The notes under the pieces are model-generated. The model was not told the origin of the DNA and did no database searches. It saw only the letters and a program-made list of their open reading frames with translations. Both the position numbers and the translations under genes were made by a program. Shown piece by piece: positions 33,815 to 45,447 of a DNA stretch of 64,000 nucleotides (positions within the stretch are counted from its first letter, which is position 1; each line of letters opens with the position of its first letter). The stretch is from Lycorma delicatula (Eukaryota; Arthropoda; Insecta; Hemiptera; Fulgoridae). The DNA is taken from assembly GCF_047948215.1 (NCBI RefSeq), contig NC_134463.1:96872657-96936656 (forward strand), in the 5' to 3' direction.

Positions 33815-34215
33815 TTAACAAGTCTATAGGTTTCACGACTGCAATTACCAAGATCGCATCCCGTGAAATCGTACGGTAGCCACTCGCTACCGTTAAAAGT
33901 ACGAGGCATTGAGCCCTTAACAATACCTTAAAAGCGATTGGGATAGCTTTTAAACTTTACCTATCGGCCCAAATAGGCGCCGCGTACAGAATAATGGCTT
34001 CGCAGACGTCCTTATACAGGATATTCATGGTGTTAAAATTAAGACTTCAATCAGGATTGACTGCACGTCGAATACCAAAGAAGGCACTACAGGCCTTCTC
34101 TTCGACGTATTGAAGGTGCTGCTTGAATTTGATTTTCTCATCGAGAAACACCCCGACGTACTTTAGAGCCTGAACGTATTTTATGCACGGCCTGCCATCG
34201 AAACACGAACCTAAT
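33815..34215 (-). pseudogene. R1-like LINE, RT C-terminal piece, copy B
   Basis: The minus strand reads FDGRPCIKYVQALKYVGVFL, then DEKIKFKQHLQYVEEKACSA, then after a stop ILYAAPIWADR, and later LLTVASGYRTISRDAILVIA and KPIDLL. The SGYRT(V/I)S and P(P/I)xDLL blocks are hallmarks of R1-clade C-termini. It covers the same region of the protein as the start of copy A, so the two pieces come from different insertions. Confidence 0.75.
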
Positions 34216-35640
34216 CCGACAAACAGTTCACAAAAAAAAATTCAATTACATGGCCTTTATGTTTGTTTTATTTATTTACATATAAAGTATATTCTACACA
34301 TAAAATTCAGTGGATACGGAAACACAAATTCAGTGATTTCATGAATTTTTTTAAAATCTGTCTTGAGGGCGGGGTAAGAGGTGACATATATCGATAAACC
34401 TTTTAAGGCTTACATTTCTTTTCAGCTATTTACTATCTTTTCAATATAATTAATATATATAAAATACATTTTTTTCAGTAAAAACCCCTTCACAAAAAAT
34501 ACCAAATATTTATTTCACTGAACGTTGGTTTTTAAAAATTATTCTATGTAATTTAATTTTTAATTATTATAGTATAGTTTAATTATTATTATTATAGTAT
34601 TATTAATTATTATAGTAATTATTATTATAGTATGTCTTAATTATGGTAAAATCTTTCTAGCTCTTTTAAAATATTTTAAAAGGGTGAGAAGGTAACAAAT
34701 TTTAGTAATCGCTTAAGCCATTGTAAAACTCTTCTTTTTGTATTTTAGAGTTTGTAGAAAGAGTCCTACGTTATTTCATTACTTAATCCTTTCGATAATT
34801 ATTTAAAAAAGAGCAATCGATAATATAAACCGTTTTAAATTAAAATGTTTTTCAATAATTTTCTGAAAATTTACCTTAAATATAATAAAACAAAATTCAA
34901 TACATTGATAAAAAAATATTCTAATTTTTAAAAATTTAAAAATAGTTTTTGAGTAATTTAATTAATAAATTTAGCATTTTAAAATAATATAAATAAATAT
35001 GGTTTTTTACTTTAATTATTTTGTAAACATTTCTTGTAAGTGGTATATAAATCCACAAAATATTTATATACAATAAAAAAAATTTATAACAATAAAAATA
35101 TTACGAACGATTTTGAAAAATCAAATCTTATATTTGACGAAGGATTTTTAATTAATAATTATACGAGTCATGTTGGGAAATACAAGCAGGAATTTAGGAA
35201 ACGCTACTACACAAAAGTAAACAAGTTATCGGTACTTTTATTACACATAATATAATTGTTAATAGCATAATAGTTGCTACTATTATTATTATACATAGCA
35301 TTATACATTAAATTATATAAAACATGGTTATTCAGTTTGTGACATTATAGACGTGTATACTATAAACGTGTAGAGAAAATCAGACGTTATTTCTAACGTA
35401 AGACAACATGTTGTCATTGTTATTTATTACTGACACAACAAGGTTAAATAAGTACAAAATTTGGATTTTTATACAAATTAAAGTAAGAAATATCTTATTA
35501 ATTAAATTTAAAAATCGTTATAGGCTTAAAAAGTGTAAAAATTTAAATTTCCTGTAGTTATCCCAAGGAGAATCTTCAGCAAAAGTTAGCAAAAATTATT
35601 TTGTTTAATAACTTGTAAGAGGTTAAATTAAAAAGGATGA
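34216..35640. other. No recognised feature
   Basis: AT-rich sequence with ATT-type microsatellite patches at 34575-34640. The 71-codon frame at 35040 has no resemblance to a family. Confidence 0.5.
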
Positions 35641-35647
35641 TGAAAAG

Positions 35648-35869
35648 ATGGTGACACCGGAAGCACTAGAAATTCTGAACAAAGCAGGTATGTTTCGGTA
35701 CGAAGGAATTTTTTCCTTCACTACAAAGGGAGAAATGAAAATCGATGGGAAAGCCCTCTCTGAGCCGTTCATCTATTATTTTCATGTTTTCCGTGTAGCT
35801 AGAAAGTTTAAACGTTTCACAGTTATTTCAAAGGGGATTCTTAGGAAAAGTAAACAAAAATTATTTTAG
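35648..35869 (+). pseudogene. Open frame with weak resemblance to a nucleotide cyclase end
   Basis: The 73-codon frame starts MVTPEALEILNKAGMFRYEG and continues FSFTTKGEMKIDG. The pattern VTxxxxxILxxxG followed about 15 residues later by KGxM resembles the segment after the catalytic core of class III adenylyl/guanylyl cyclases, where VT...L...G and VKGKGEM are typical. Here the second part reads TTKGEM, only partly matching. No clear splice sites or further cyclase sequence were seen. It may be a decayed exon, a processed fragment or chance. Confidence 0.25.
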
Positions 35870-36009
35870 TTACTACAAATTATCTTGTAATGCTATATGT
35901 ATTGTTATCTATCATTATATACAGCATTTCAGGAGCTCCTAGTTAAACGTTCCTAGCGCATTCCTCAAGTGAAAATAACGAAAAAAATTCTTATAAATCT
36001 GGTCAGGAG

Positions 36010-36400
36010 ACACTTTATTTTGGAAAAAAGCTCCATAACAAAGCATTTTGTTTTAAAGTAAGGATAAAACTTGTTTTCTTTAAGTGTCCTTCAAACCGCC
36101 GAATACGAAGCTCCGTTCCGCTTAGAAGACGTCGTGTACTGACGCCTGGACTGCGCTTAAGTGCATCGATAATAATTTCATTAATAACAGTATCGTATTG
36201 GACAGAGCGTTTGTAGTTGGTACGAGTTCTAGGTGAACCTGGTTTCCGAAGATTGTGAAAAGTCGTGCTAATTTTTAATTGTTTGGGATTTGGAATCCTG
36301 CGGTTCGCAAAACCTATTTCATATTCTACTGCAGCAGCTGCAGCATTACCCATACCCAAAATTAATACCATATCGGCGTATTTAATGTTTAAATAAATAC
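36010..36400 (-). pseudogene. DUF4817-type transposase N-terminal fragment
   Basis: The minus-strand open frame of 118 codons starts MVLILGMGNAAAAAVEYEIG. It continues FANRRIPNPKQLKISTTFHN and LRKPGSPRTR, and then VINEIIIDALKRSPGVSTRR. The order fits the DUF4817 helix-turn-helix domain, which precedes a mariner-superfamily DDE domain in insect elements: MVLIYG-like start, ANxRIPxxxxF, L(R)xTGS, V(L)xxxxxxPxxSTRR. The catalytic domain is absent. It probably belongs to the same kind of element as 7871-8904. Confidence 0.65.
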
Positions 36401-37640
36401 GACATTACTACAATGGCAAACCGATCACGCCCAAACTAAAATTCGCAGAAAACCTTCGCTAACAACAATACAGTTCCCGATATACTTATTGTACCTTACA
36501 GATTGATTTAAACACTAATTCAGTATTGCGCTTTGTTGATCAGCTGTTAATTTATTGCCAACTTTGAAATAACAATTTTTCAAATAATTTATTGTAGTTC
36601 CGTCATTAATAAAATAATTATTTTTTAAATAATTTGTATTTATTTATTTTTATTTTACAATTGTTTTGTAATTAACAGTTTTTTAAAAATATTTTAACAG
36701 AAATTTTTGGTAGAAAATTCTGTTTTACAATTTTTTCACATCACCAAAAAAGAATTTGGTTTTTATTTACAGTAAATTATTTTTCTGATATATGTAGTAA
36801 TGAACTGTTTTTAAATAAAATTCAAATTTTTCTAACTTTTTTTGTTTTATTCAACTTATCTTACACCATTTTGTTAAGAGTTAAATTTTCTACAAGGTTT
36901 ATTTTAAAGTTTTTTATATTTATTGCTCATTTAACAAGATTATTGTACGTACAAACATAAAAAATCTTGACATTTTGAAAAATAAAACATTTTGAATATA
37001 TAACTGGTCAAAGTGTAGATTAAAGTCGGAAACTTTTTTAACCTCGACTCAATCCGTGGCCTTCAAAATTTTAACCGGTAATGTTTGAAAATCTTTAATA
37101 AATTATTTTATGGAACTCTACGCATTCAGTCGGGTAGAGAACCATAAAGAGAGCCGGAAATCGTTGATATTTTTACCAATTTTCCTCTAAAAACCTTGTT
37201 TTTTTCAGCTCGTTAAAATTTCTCATTTGTGGCCCAGAAAAATCTTTCCGCAGACGCTCGGCGGTCGTATTTTTACCGTGCTGCGACTTTACGGTGTTAT
37301 ATGTATTGTATCTCCCCTCTAGCATAAGGACATGCCTCTTTGTTTCTGTTTTAGATCTGTAACAGATGATGCAGAACGATAAGAGCGATACAGACTAAAA
37401 GAACACTTATTTCGGTCTCGCGATCCCCCAAATTCTTCCTAGATGCACGTGTGTCTAGATGATTTTAAAAAAAGTTCAAAAATTGATTCCACAGAGGCTT
37501 CTTACTACATGGAATGAATAAAAGTAAGACGATCGCCCCCCTCACAAAATTATTTTTTATAACAAATATAAAAAAATTCGAAAATAAATAAAAAAACAAA
37601 ATAAACTCAAAATTATAAGCCCGAACGCGAATTTTTTCTA
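36401..37640. other. No recognised feature
   Basis: AT-rich to 37000, then mixed. A GC-richer patch at 37230-37440 contains no assignable frame. Confidence 0.45.
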
Positions 37641-38290
37641 AATTAATTGTATGATTCAACATCCTTTCCCACCTCAAAAAGGCGAATAAGATCGCAAATG
37701 GACGTTTTACGGAAAGTCAGGCTAAAGAAGAAAAGAGGAGAGATGAACGAAGATCGACCGGTTACCACGGAGTGGAATCCGACCCGATCGAATCCAGCCG
37801 AGATGCAGTAATGAAGATAGCCCGAGTGAAGAAACTTTCCTAATTTTATTTCACCAACCATCCATCATCCTTCTCTAATTCTTATAATAATGTCACCGCC
37901 AGGACGTGGGATTCCCTCTCGAAAGGAGAGCGTATAGCATCCTCCATACACTAGGGATCCTGAAAGGCGCATTCCTGTTAGGCCGGAAGGCTTTCGCACC
38001 GAAAGGACTTCAGAGGACGGAGTAAAGTGGAATTACGCCGGAAGAAGTTCATACGCCGTTAGTCTCCAACGGTCAGCCCCGATCAAACAATTTCTTCCCG
38101 GTCTAAAGGGTCGGAACGTAACAAATAATTCAGTCCATAAGTAAAACAATATAATTATGTGCCACAAAATAAATAATTACCCACCCAATACCAGAAAGAC
38201 ACAGCAGCAAGGTACTTTTGTCCAGGTTCTGCGATTAGAAGGGAGATACAATTCTCCCGCTATTCTTGCGTTCCTAGAATTATTATTATT
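37641..38290. other. GC-richer block of unknown nature
   Basis: Composition is clearly different from the flanks. It includes TGTCACCGCCAGGACGTGGG at 37890 and several CCGGAAG/CCGAAAGG stretches. No frame is open for long: the plus frame from the ATG near 37889 stops after about 15 codons. It might be part of an LTR or a decayed element, but I found no paired copy in this window. Confidence 0.3.
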
Positions 38291-39165
38291 GTTTAAGATA
38301 TGCGTGTTCTTTGGAAAATACAATATTAATTTCTTCCCTAAGCTATTGAGATTTATTTTTCAGTACAAAAGATTTAATATGAGATTTTTATTTAATTAAT
38401 ATGAAGAAGGTTATTTATATTTAATTATTTTATGATTATCCTTAAATTTAGAGGTAATTTTGTTGTTATTATTGCAAAATAATTTATTGCATTTTATTCT
38501 TTATGTAAAATTAAATTATTTCGTCATTTAAATATTAGTCCGATTAATTTCAATTTGAAGTAAAAAATAAATAATGGAGGAAATGAATAAATTAACTACA
38601 TTTAATTCAGAATTAATCAAAATATACGTAAATGAATTCATATTAAATTAATTAAAGATAACGGTATCTGATAAAGAGTAAAGAATATTATTTAATTCTG
38701 CAACGTTTTATTAAGGATTCCTTTTGATATTAGGATCTGAGTTGAGGACAAAGATGGGATTAGAATGGTGTAGGCCTAATATTGCATAAGGAGGATGCTT
38801 GATATTATAATTAATCATTCAAAACCATTTTATTATTTCCTATTTCATAAAATTTCGTATACTATATAATATTTAAATATGTAAAAACCACTTACACCCA
38901 TTCCTATGTCTATAACACTTAAAAACAAATTAAAATTGATAATTTTATATTAAAATGATTCCTTTGTTTTCAAATAAGCTTTTATGCATTACTATTATTA
39001 TTTTCTTCCTTTTTTAATGTGATATAAGAGTTTCCTTTTAGTATTTTTTAATATATAACGTAATACTAATTTAGTGAATTTCAAACATATAGGATTGCCG
39101 GATTTTTTTAGGTTAATTTTATGTCGAACATGATATTTCATATTATAATTAACGGTTCATATTTG
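38291..39165. other. No recognised feature
   Basis: AT-rich sequence; nothing recognised. Confidence 0.5.
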
Positions 39166-39169
39166 TAGC

Positions 39170-39305
39170 GTAGTATATCGGTTTTTCATATAGAGATCCC
39201 GAGTTTGAATCCCCGTTAGGTGTAACAATTTTCATAGTCTACTAAATTTTAATTTTATCCCAAAGCACACAAGCTTCGAGCTTATCGGGTGAATTAATCA
39301 TTAAA
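39170..39305 (+). mobile_element. SINE family 3, degraded head
   Basis: B-box-like GAGTTTGAATCCCCGTTAGG is followed by a body and CACAAGCTTCGAGCTTATCG plus GGTGAATTAATCATT. The tail is shared with 40664-40815. The A-box region is poorly preserved. Confidence 0.6.
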
Positions 39306-40056
39306 ATAAACTAACCAAAAATAAGTTTTTTCTATTAAATAAAATTACTTTAAAACATTTTTTAACAGAATAGATAAACGAATTTATTGCAGTATGGTAT
39401 TTATACCAATGTTTCTTACCTTTGTGATGTGTATGAATCATCTGCGTCTGAAAATTTTGTGCCAGTTCTGTTATTATTACTAATACTAGAAAAAAGGCAA
39501 GCTACAGGGCCACCACGAAAATGTTACATGGTTTATACGTATGATTTTGTTAAATTTTTTTGCCAGTTGTAATTAAATAACGTTCATGAATTTAGCGTAC
39601 TAACAAGAAAAACTTTTAGAACGAAAGCTTCAAAATCCTGAACATTTTTAACTATTTCTTGAGTAGTGAGTTTTTAACACAGCTCTAACCCCAATGTTTT
39701 CCTTTTTATCCCCAAAAAACAAACGTAATTTTAGATAAATCAAGAAGTATAACTCGTTCGTGCGCTGCGCGCAGCCGCCCGACGGACCAGCATTATTCCT
39801 CTCTACGCTGATAACAGCTAAAATAAGAATGTGAGCACACACAACAAACAAACCCATGCGCCATCCTTTTTTATGGAGTGATACAAATTATTATTAACTG
39901 AATTAGTGAAAGAAATGAATACAGGGTAAAAATTGTCTGCATAATTTTTGCGGTTTGCATTAATAATGTATCAGCTGATATATTTGGTGTATATTTACAC
40001 AGGTTTAAATGAAGGAAGCTCCCAAATAGTGTTACTACGATAAAGAGGTTACTCTC
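39306..40056. other. No recognised feature
   Basis: Mixed AT-rich sequence. Small open frames at 39387 (plus) and 39648 (minus) have no domain resemblance. Confidence 0.45.
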
Positions 40057-40248
40057 TGCCACACCTTTTACGAATGTGCACGTTGGGAGGATCTAAAAGC
40101 AAGATATAACATACAAGAGATTACCCCGGGAACTATAACAAAGTTTATGCTGAGAGGTAAAGAGGAATGGCTGACAATAGAGAGATTAGTGGCTGAGGTT
40201 ATACGAGCAAAGAAATTAGATTACAAGAAGTGGGAGGAGTTACTTTAA
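40057..40248 (+). pseudogene. R1-like LINE C-terminal coding end
   Basis: An open run of 64 codons to TAA reads CHTFYECARWEDLKARYNIQ, then TKFMLRGKEEWLTIERLVAE and AKKLDYKKWEELL. HTFYECARW is the second half of the C-terminal CCHC knuckle (H-x4-C) of R1-type reverse transcriptases. The 5' side is truncated just before the knuckle's first cysteines. The matching 3' untranslated region follows directly. Confidence 0.75.
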
Positions 40249-40516
40249 AAAAAAAACAAAAAACATAACGACCGAGACCCGACTGCTGGGGCAGGGCCCG
40301 GTAACAGAATAGCCGGGCCCAGTGTCTCTATTCTTAGCGGTTAGAGGCAGAGGCAAGATGAAAATAAGGAAAAAGTCCGGAATCTGTGAACCGACCTGCC
40401 ATGCCGGACGTACTGCTAGTACGTGTGGAGGCTTATTAGAGTTGCAAGGACACTCCCTGGGCTGAGTAATACTTGATTGTTGAGCCGGCCCAGGGAAGCA
40501 AGAAAACAAACACACA
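40249..40516 (+). mobile_element. R1-like LINE 3' untranslated region
   Basis: It has the ordered motifs GTTAGAGGCAGAGGCA, CGACCTGCCATGCCGGA, AGGACACTCCCTGGGCTGAG and GGCCCAGGGAAGC before an A-rich end, as at 10040-10378. The open frame on the opposite strand (40240-40515) is a shadow. Confidence 0.75.
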
Positions 40517-40663
40517 CAAAAAACTGTAAAACTGTATTAGCTGTTTATCAACCGATTTGAATAAAGATAATATTTTATTCAAAATTAAGGCTTAAAATTT
40601 TATCTAATAAAACAATAAATCCATAAAACTCATATTCATTGCGCTATTAATGATTATTAGCAG

Positions 40664-40815
40664 CTGATCTCCGCGGCAAAATGGTAGCGCCTCTGATTTT
40701 AATCTGGAGGTCCCGGGTTCGAATCCCGGTCAATAATAACTTTTTTCATAGAATAAAAAATTTCCATTCCATATTCCCATGCACAAGCTTCAAGCTTATG
40801 TGATGAATTAATCGT
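40664..40815 (+). mobile_element. SINE family 3
   Basis: The head is GATCTCCGCGGCAAAATGG then TAGCGCC (A-box), with the B-box GGTTCGAATCCCGGTC. The body ends GCACAAGCTTCAAGCTTATG and TGATGAATTAATCG before an A-run. It has tRNA-like boxes but no acceptor stem, so it is not a tRNA gene. Confidence 0.8.
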
Positions 40816-41470
40816 CCAAAAAAAGGAATAAAAAAATTATAATTTTGTAATTTTCAGAGGTAAAGTTTTCAAACATATTGACATAAAAAGAGAGACTCCG
40901 GATGCTTGTTATGCTTCAGAATGACTGTCGTGGTTGGAATGACTCACGTTAGATTGCTTGCAATCATGCAGTCGTTCATTAACGGCATTTGACGTACAAT
41001 AATATAACCAGTTTGTGGTGTAATGTCCAGGTAATAAAAGATTGTTTAAAACTCTAGTTGAAATTATTCGAAATCTTAGGAATACACCGACACTACATCT
41101 TTACCTTGAATTAAATTCATTGAACAAAACGTGAACAAATTTCATGACATTCCAGTATTTTTTTCTGTGCCTTCTAAACCTTCCACGCTTAGTGAATTTA
41201 AATGCAGTATATTGTACTGATGTTTCTAAGCAAGGATCTGTTGTGTAGCTTGGTGGTCGGTCAGGAAACTTACATATTCAAACAGTATACTTATTTCTAA
41301 ATTTTATTCTGTAGATTATTCAACAAGATATTTTCGTGTTCTCTCTCAATAAAACCACTTCCAAGTATCTTTACAACGTGTTCAATTATTTAGGACATAC
41401 ATGGATCGTCTAATTCTGCTCTTAACGACGGCGATAACATGGTTAGTTTCTATTTAGTTGGCAGATACGT
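40816..41470. other. No recognised feature
   Basis: Mixed AT-rich sequence; no frame or element end recognised. Confidence 0.45.
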
Positions 41471-41472
41471 AG

Positions 41473-41766
41473 GACCCCCTGGGTTGGTCTAGTGGTGAAC
41501 GCGTCTTCCCAAATCAGCTGATTTGGAAGTCGAGAGTTCCAGCGTTCAACTCCTAGTCAAGACAGTTATTTTTACACGGATTTGAATACGAGATCGTGGA
41601 TACCGGTGTTCTTTGGTGGTTGGATTTCAATTAATCACACATTTTAGGAATGGCCGAACTGAGAATGTACAAGACTACACTTCATTTAGACTCATACATA
41701 TCATCCTCATTCATCCTCTGAAGTAATACCTGAACGGTAGTTATCGGAGGCTAAACAGGAAAAAGG
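41473..41766 (+). mobile_element. SINE family 2, most complete copy
   Basis: The head is CCTGGGTTGGTCTAGTGGTG then AACGCGTC. CCCAAATCAGCTGATTTGG follows, with the B-box-like CAGCGTTCAACTCCTAG. The body has GGATACCGGTGTTCTTTGG. The tail is AGTAATACCTGAACGGTAG, CGGAGGCTAAACAGG and an A-run. About 290 bp long. Confidence 0.85.
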
Positions 41767-42342
41767 AAGGAATGCAGCTACGTAGGAATCCCATGTAATG
41801 AATGAACTAATCTTGTAAGGAAGCTTGTAGCTTGCCAGTTGACCTTCATGAAACGAGTGAAGAGTTTTGATTCGTGAAACGTCAGTAGAGGGATAAAACG
41901 TTGTAAATTGAATAGTTGGCTATTGTCGGAAGTAAACTAGAACACATTATTACCGTGATGGTCGTCAGTACAAGTCGTTCGTTGTGAAGAAATCGTCTGG
42001 TATCTGTTATGTTTGTGGCAGAGCAGGTTAACGCATCAACTTCTCATGACTTCTGGTGATGCATCAATATTTTAGCTAAATAACTGCCACACATTTGTCA
42101 TAGTCGCTTTTGAGGCAATACAACGAAAATTCAAACTGGAACAAAACACTGATAGTCTAGGTGGTACTTAATTGAAATTGAAAAATTACGACTTTTAAAG
42201 TTGTTTGAATGTTAAAAAAATTTCTGTTAACAAGAACAATCATTACTTAATTTTTTTAAAGAGGGAAATTTTTACATTTTCATTTAGATATATTTCAGTT
42301 TATGTTCAATATTTTAATAATTTTATTTTTATTTTTATTTTA
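41767..42342. other. No recognised feature
   Basis: Mixed AT-rich sequence between a SINE and a LINE; nothing recognised. Confidence 0.45.
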
Positions 42343-43082
42343 AGACTGAAGAAACAATGAACGGCATGGATGAAGTCCTACGCAAGAACTGCCGCATGAA
42401 AATAAACAAGAAAAAAACGAAAGTAATGAAATATAGTAGAAATAATGAAGATGAACCACTAAATGTGAAAGTAGGAAGAGAAAAGATTATGGAGGTAGAA
42501 GAATTTTGTTAATTGGGAAATACAATTACTAAAGATGAACGAAGCAGGAGCGATGTAAAATGCCGAATAGCACAGGCGAAACGAGCTTTCAGTCAGAAAT
42601 ATAATTTGTTTACATCAAAAATTAATTTAACTGTCAGGAAAAGAGTTTTGAAATTATATGTTTGGAGCGTCGCTTTGTATGGAAGTGAAACTTGGACGTA
42701 CGGAGTACCTGAGAAGAAAAGATTAGAAGCTTTTGAAATGCGGTGCTATAACAGAATATTAAAAATCAGATGGGTGGATAAAGTGACAAATGAGGAGGTG
42801 TTGCGGCAAATGGATGAAGAAGGAAGCATTTGGAAAAATATAGTTAAAAGAAGAGACAGACTTACAGGCCACATATTAAAGCATACTGGAATAGTCGCTT
42901 TAATATTAGAGGGTCAGATAGAAGGAAAAATTGTGCAGGCAGGCAGCGTTTGGAATATATGTAAAACAAATTGTTAGGGATATAGGATGTAGCGGGTATA
43001 CCTAAATGAAACGACTAGCACTAGATAGGAAATGTTGGAGAGCTGCATCAAACCAGTCAAATGATTGAAGACAAAAAAAAAA
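42343..43082 (+). pseudogene. LINE family C, copy 2
   Basis: The longest intact stretch of this family in the window (42513-42977, 154 codons) reads LGNTITKDERSRSDVKCRIA, YGSETWTYGVPEKKRLEAFE and WVDKVTNEEVLRQMDEEGS. A stop (TAA) immediately precedes it within the FCYLG block, and a frameshift follows EGQIEGK. The 3' end has CAGTCAAATGATTGAAGAC and an A-run. The region lies beyond the RT catalytic motifs, so the copy is 5'-truncated. Confidence 0.85.
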
Positions 43083-43780
43083 CAAATTTAAGTCTACATT
43101 TTCTTTTAATATTTATGTGGTTTTTTAGTTTTCATCCTCTTTTCATGACGTCTCTATGATATATTATTTTTCATCTTTACATATTTCTTATATGTCGATG
43201 CTTTGAAATTAATATTTTACTTTCCCGCTTAGCGCTATAGCAGAGCTCTATATTTGTAGAAGGGAAGGTATTGTAATCGGTTCAGTTTGGGCATGTGCGG
43301 TTTTCACCACATCTTTAGGTTTTGATGCCAACAAAGGAAACCAAAAAACATAAAAATCGGATGAAAATTTTCGCATATACGTGTGTGCGTTTGGAATTTA
43401 ACACCTTATATCTCCAAAACTACTCGACCGATTTGTTCTTGTTTGATTTTTCATCAAACTTTGTCAGATTACTTCTATATATAAGGCATTGATGTCATTA
43501 AATTTTCAATTTTAATGATCAAGGGGGTGAGGCTGTAGAGCAAGGTCAGTATCTCGAGATTTCGTTTGATTATGGTCTTTTTTTTCTTAGGCACATTTGT
43601 TAACAATCAAAAAAATAAAGATATTTTCAAAAAATTTTTTTAGTAAAATCGCACTCCCAACTCAAAAAATGCTCTAAATAAATTAGTGGCTAAGTGGGTG
43701 TAATCGTCATTAGTACCCCCTTTCACCACAATGAGCGCTAGTGAAACACTGACGTACAGCTTCTGTTGTCGTCTTCATTC
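43083..43780. repeat. Unclassified repeat-like block
   Basis: Includes GCTTAGCGCTATAGCAGAGC at about 43228 and CTCCAAAACTACTCGACCGA at about 43412. Such ACTCGACCGATTT-type motifs recur in insect dispersed repeats. Ends not defined. Confidence 0.3.
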
Positions 43781-44071
43781 TTTATTTTTCTGTTTAGCCT
43801 CTGGAATCACCATAACGTATTACTTCAGAGGATGATATGTATGAATGTAAATGAAGTATATAGTCTTCTAAGGTCTCAGGTGGACCATTACTGAGATGTG
43901 TGGTTAATTGAAACCCAAGCACCAGAAAACACCGTTATCAACGATAAAGTAAGTATTCAAATCCGTATAAAAGTAACTGGCTTTACTTGGATTTGAACAA
44001 TAGAACTATTTATTTCGAAATCAGCTGATTTTCGATCACGAGTTCACCACTAGACCAACCCGGTGGGTTGC
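43781..44071 (-). mobile_element. SINE family 2, minus strand
   Basis: The reverse complement carries the family 2 order: CACCGGGTTGGTCTAGTGG, GAACTCGTG, CAAATCCAAGTAAAG, GATAACGGTGTTTTCTGG, TCAATTAACCACACATCTC and a tail with CAGAGGCTAAACAG. It is more diverged than the plus-strand copies. Confidence 0.8.
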
Positions 44072-44084
44072 TGTAGTCGTCTGC

Positions 44085-44335
44085 TATGTTTTAACGTCAC
44101 AGGTGAGCGGTAGAATTAAATAAATGAATGATATTTAATTACCACCATACCTGCGCGAATGAAATACGGTATGCGCGAGCGCTTTAGTTAGAATATTGAA
44201 TTAAACAAAAAAATATTATATTTCAATAAAATGATAAATATTTTCAATTAAGTTGCGTGTGTAAGCCGTTCATCACAAAAAAAACCGCATGACGGGAAAG
44301 TCCTACATTTATGTTGTCAGCTCTTTTAATTATTA
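44085..44335. repeat. Dispersed repeat, copy 2 (shared with 14361-14780)
   Basis: ACGTCACAGGTGAGCGG, GAATTAAATAAATG, AATACGGTATGCGCG, GCGCTTTAGTTAGAAT and TGACGGGAAAGTCCTAC occur in the same order as in copy 1. It lacks the 170-bp segment found there and also the left arm of the terminal hairpin. Confidence 0.7.
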
Positions 44336-45445
44336 TTTATTTGTCTTTCTTTTTTTATTTAAATACAATTAATATTACAAGAAAAAATGTTAATGGGAAA
44401 CGAGATGATATCCTTTCTGGATTTTCGACTTAATAAAGTTTTTCCTAAGGTGTTAAGCAGTATTTTAACGGTAATTGCAGGTCTCAATAATAGAGAATTG
44501 GTATTTCCTATTAATCGATGAAAATTCAATCGGATTCCATTCATGCTAATTGTCTTAATAATTGAGTTAAAGTACTTTACTCATCTTCGAAGTGGTTTAA
44601 ATATTTTATAAGTTTTATACGAAATCTTTGTAATTTCTATTTTTCATCTTTTACTATTTTTTAAAAATGGTAATAATTAAAAAACAAATCTTTAAAAGAA
44701 ATTGTTGTTCACATTTAACGAAAATTTTGTTTTTTTATGGTTATTTTTTGAGAATAGTACATTCTACGAGTAGTATTTATTTATTATTTCTTTTTATCAA
44801 AACGCTAGTTGTTAATTTTTATACCGTTAAAATACCGTAGATTTTCATTTTTATGTTGTTTTTTTTTTACTTGGAGACTAATTATTACTGTACGGTTTGA
44901 ATACAACTTGTGGCAGATGTTCATCATTCTACTGTAAATGTGTGACCGCAATGTTTACGTGCGGTTATTTCATTCCAAACATATTCTCTGATGTAACTTC
45001 GGGTTTAGTTTTAATTTCAAGTAGTACAATATTTATACTATATTACCTTTATTCTGCTTGAAGTACAGGTATTTTATTAAAAAATATGAATTATTAATTT
45101 TTTTTGGTATATTGTTGATGAATTTTGACGAGTGATCAATCTTTTTTTATATTCTGTTGATTATTATTTGTATAGTTTTAATTTATATATGCTTGTATCC
45201 TAATTTTACTTATAATTGCATATATTATATGCTTTATATACGTTATTAATTTTGTAAACCTTTGAAGTATACTTTTTTTTAGATGAGTGTAATTTTTACA
45301 AAGATTATTAATTATTATAATTTAACAAAATTTTAAAGCTGATAGTTTTTTAGTTATTGAAAAAAAAAATTTTTTATGTGTATTTCATTAAAATAAAATT
45401 GAATTATTTATTTTAAAATAAACAAGCAGTTATTTATAACTTTCA
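44336..45445. other. No recognised feature
   Basis: AT-rich sequence with poly-T and poly-A runs; nothing recognised. Confidence 0.5.
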
Positions 45446-45447
45446 TT

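Noticed and set aside
40240..40515. 91-codon minus-strand frame
   Set aside because: Antisense of the R1-like 3' UTR; low-complexity and Pro/Cys-rich, with no family.
40664..40745. Possible tRNA gene
   Set aside because: A- and B-boxes are present but no acceptor stem pairs, and the sequence continues into a SINE body and tail found elsewhere.
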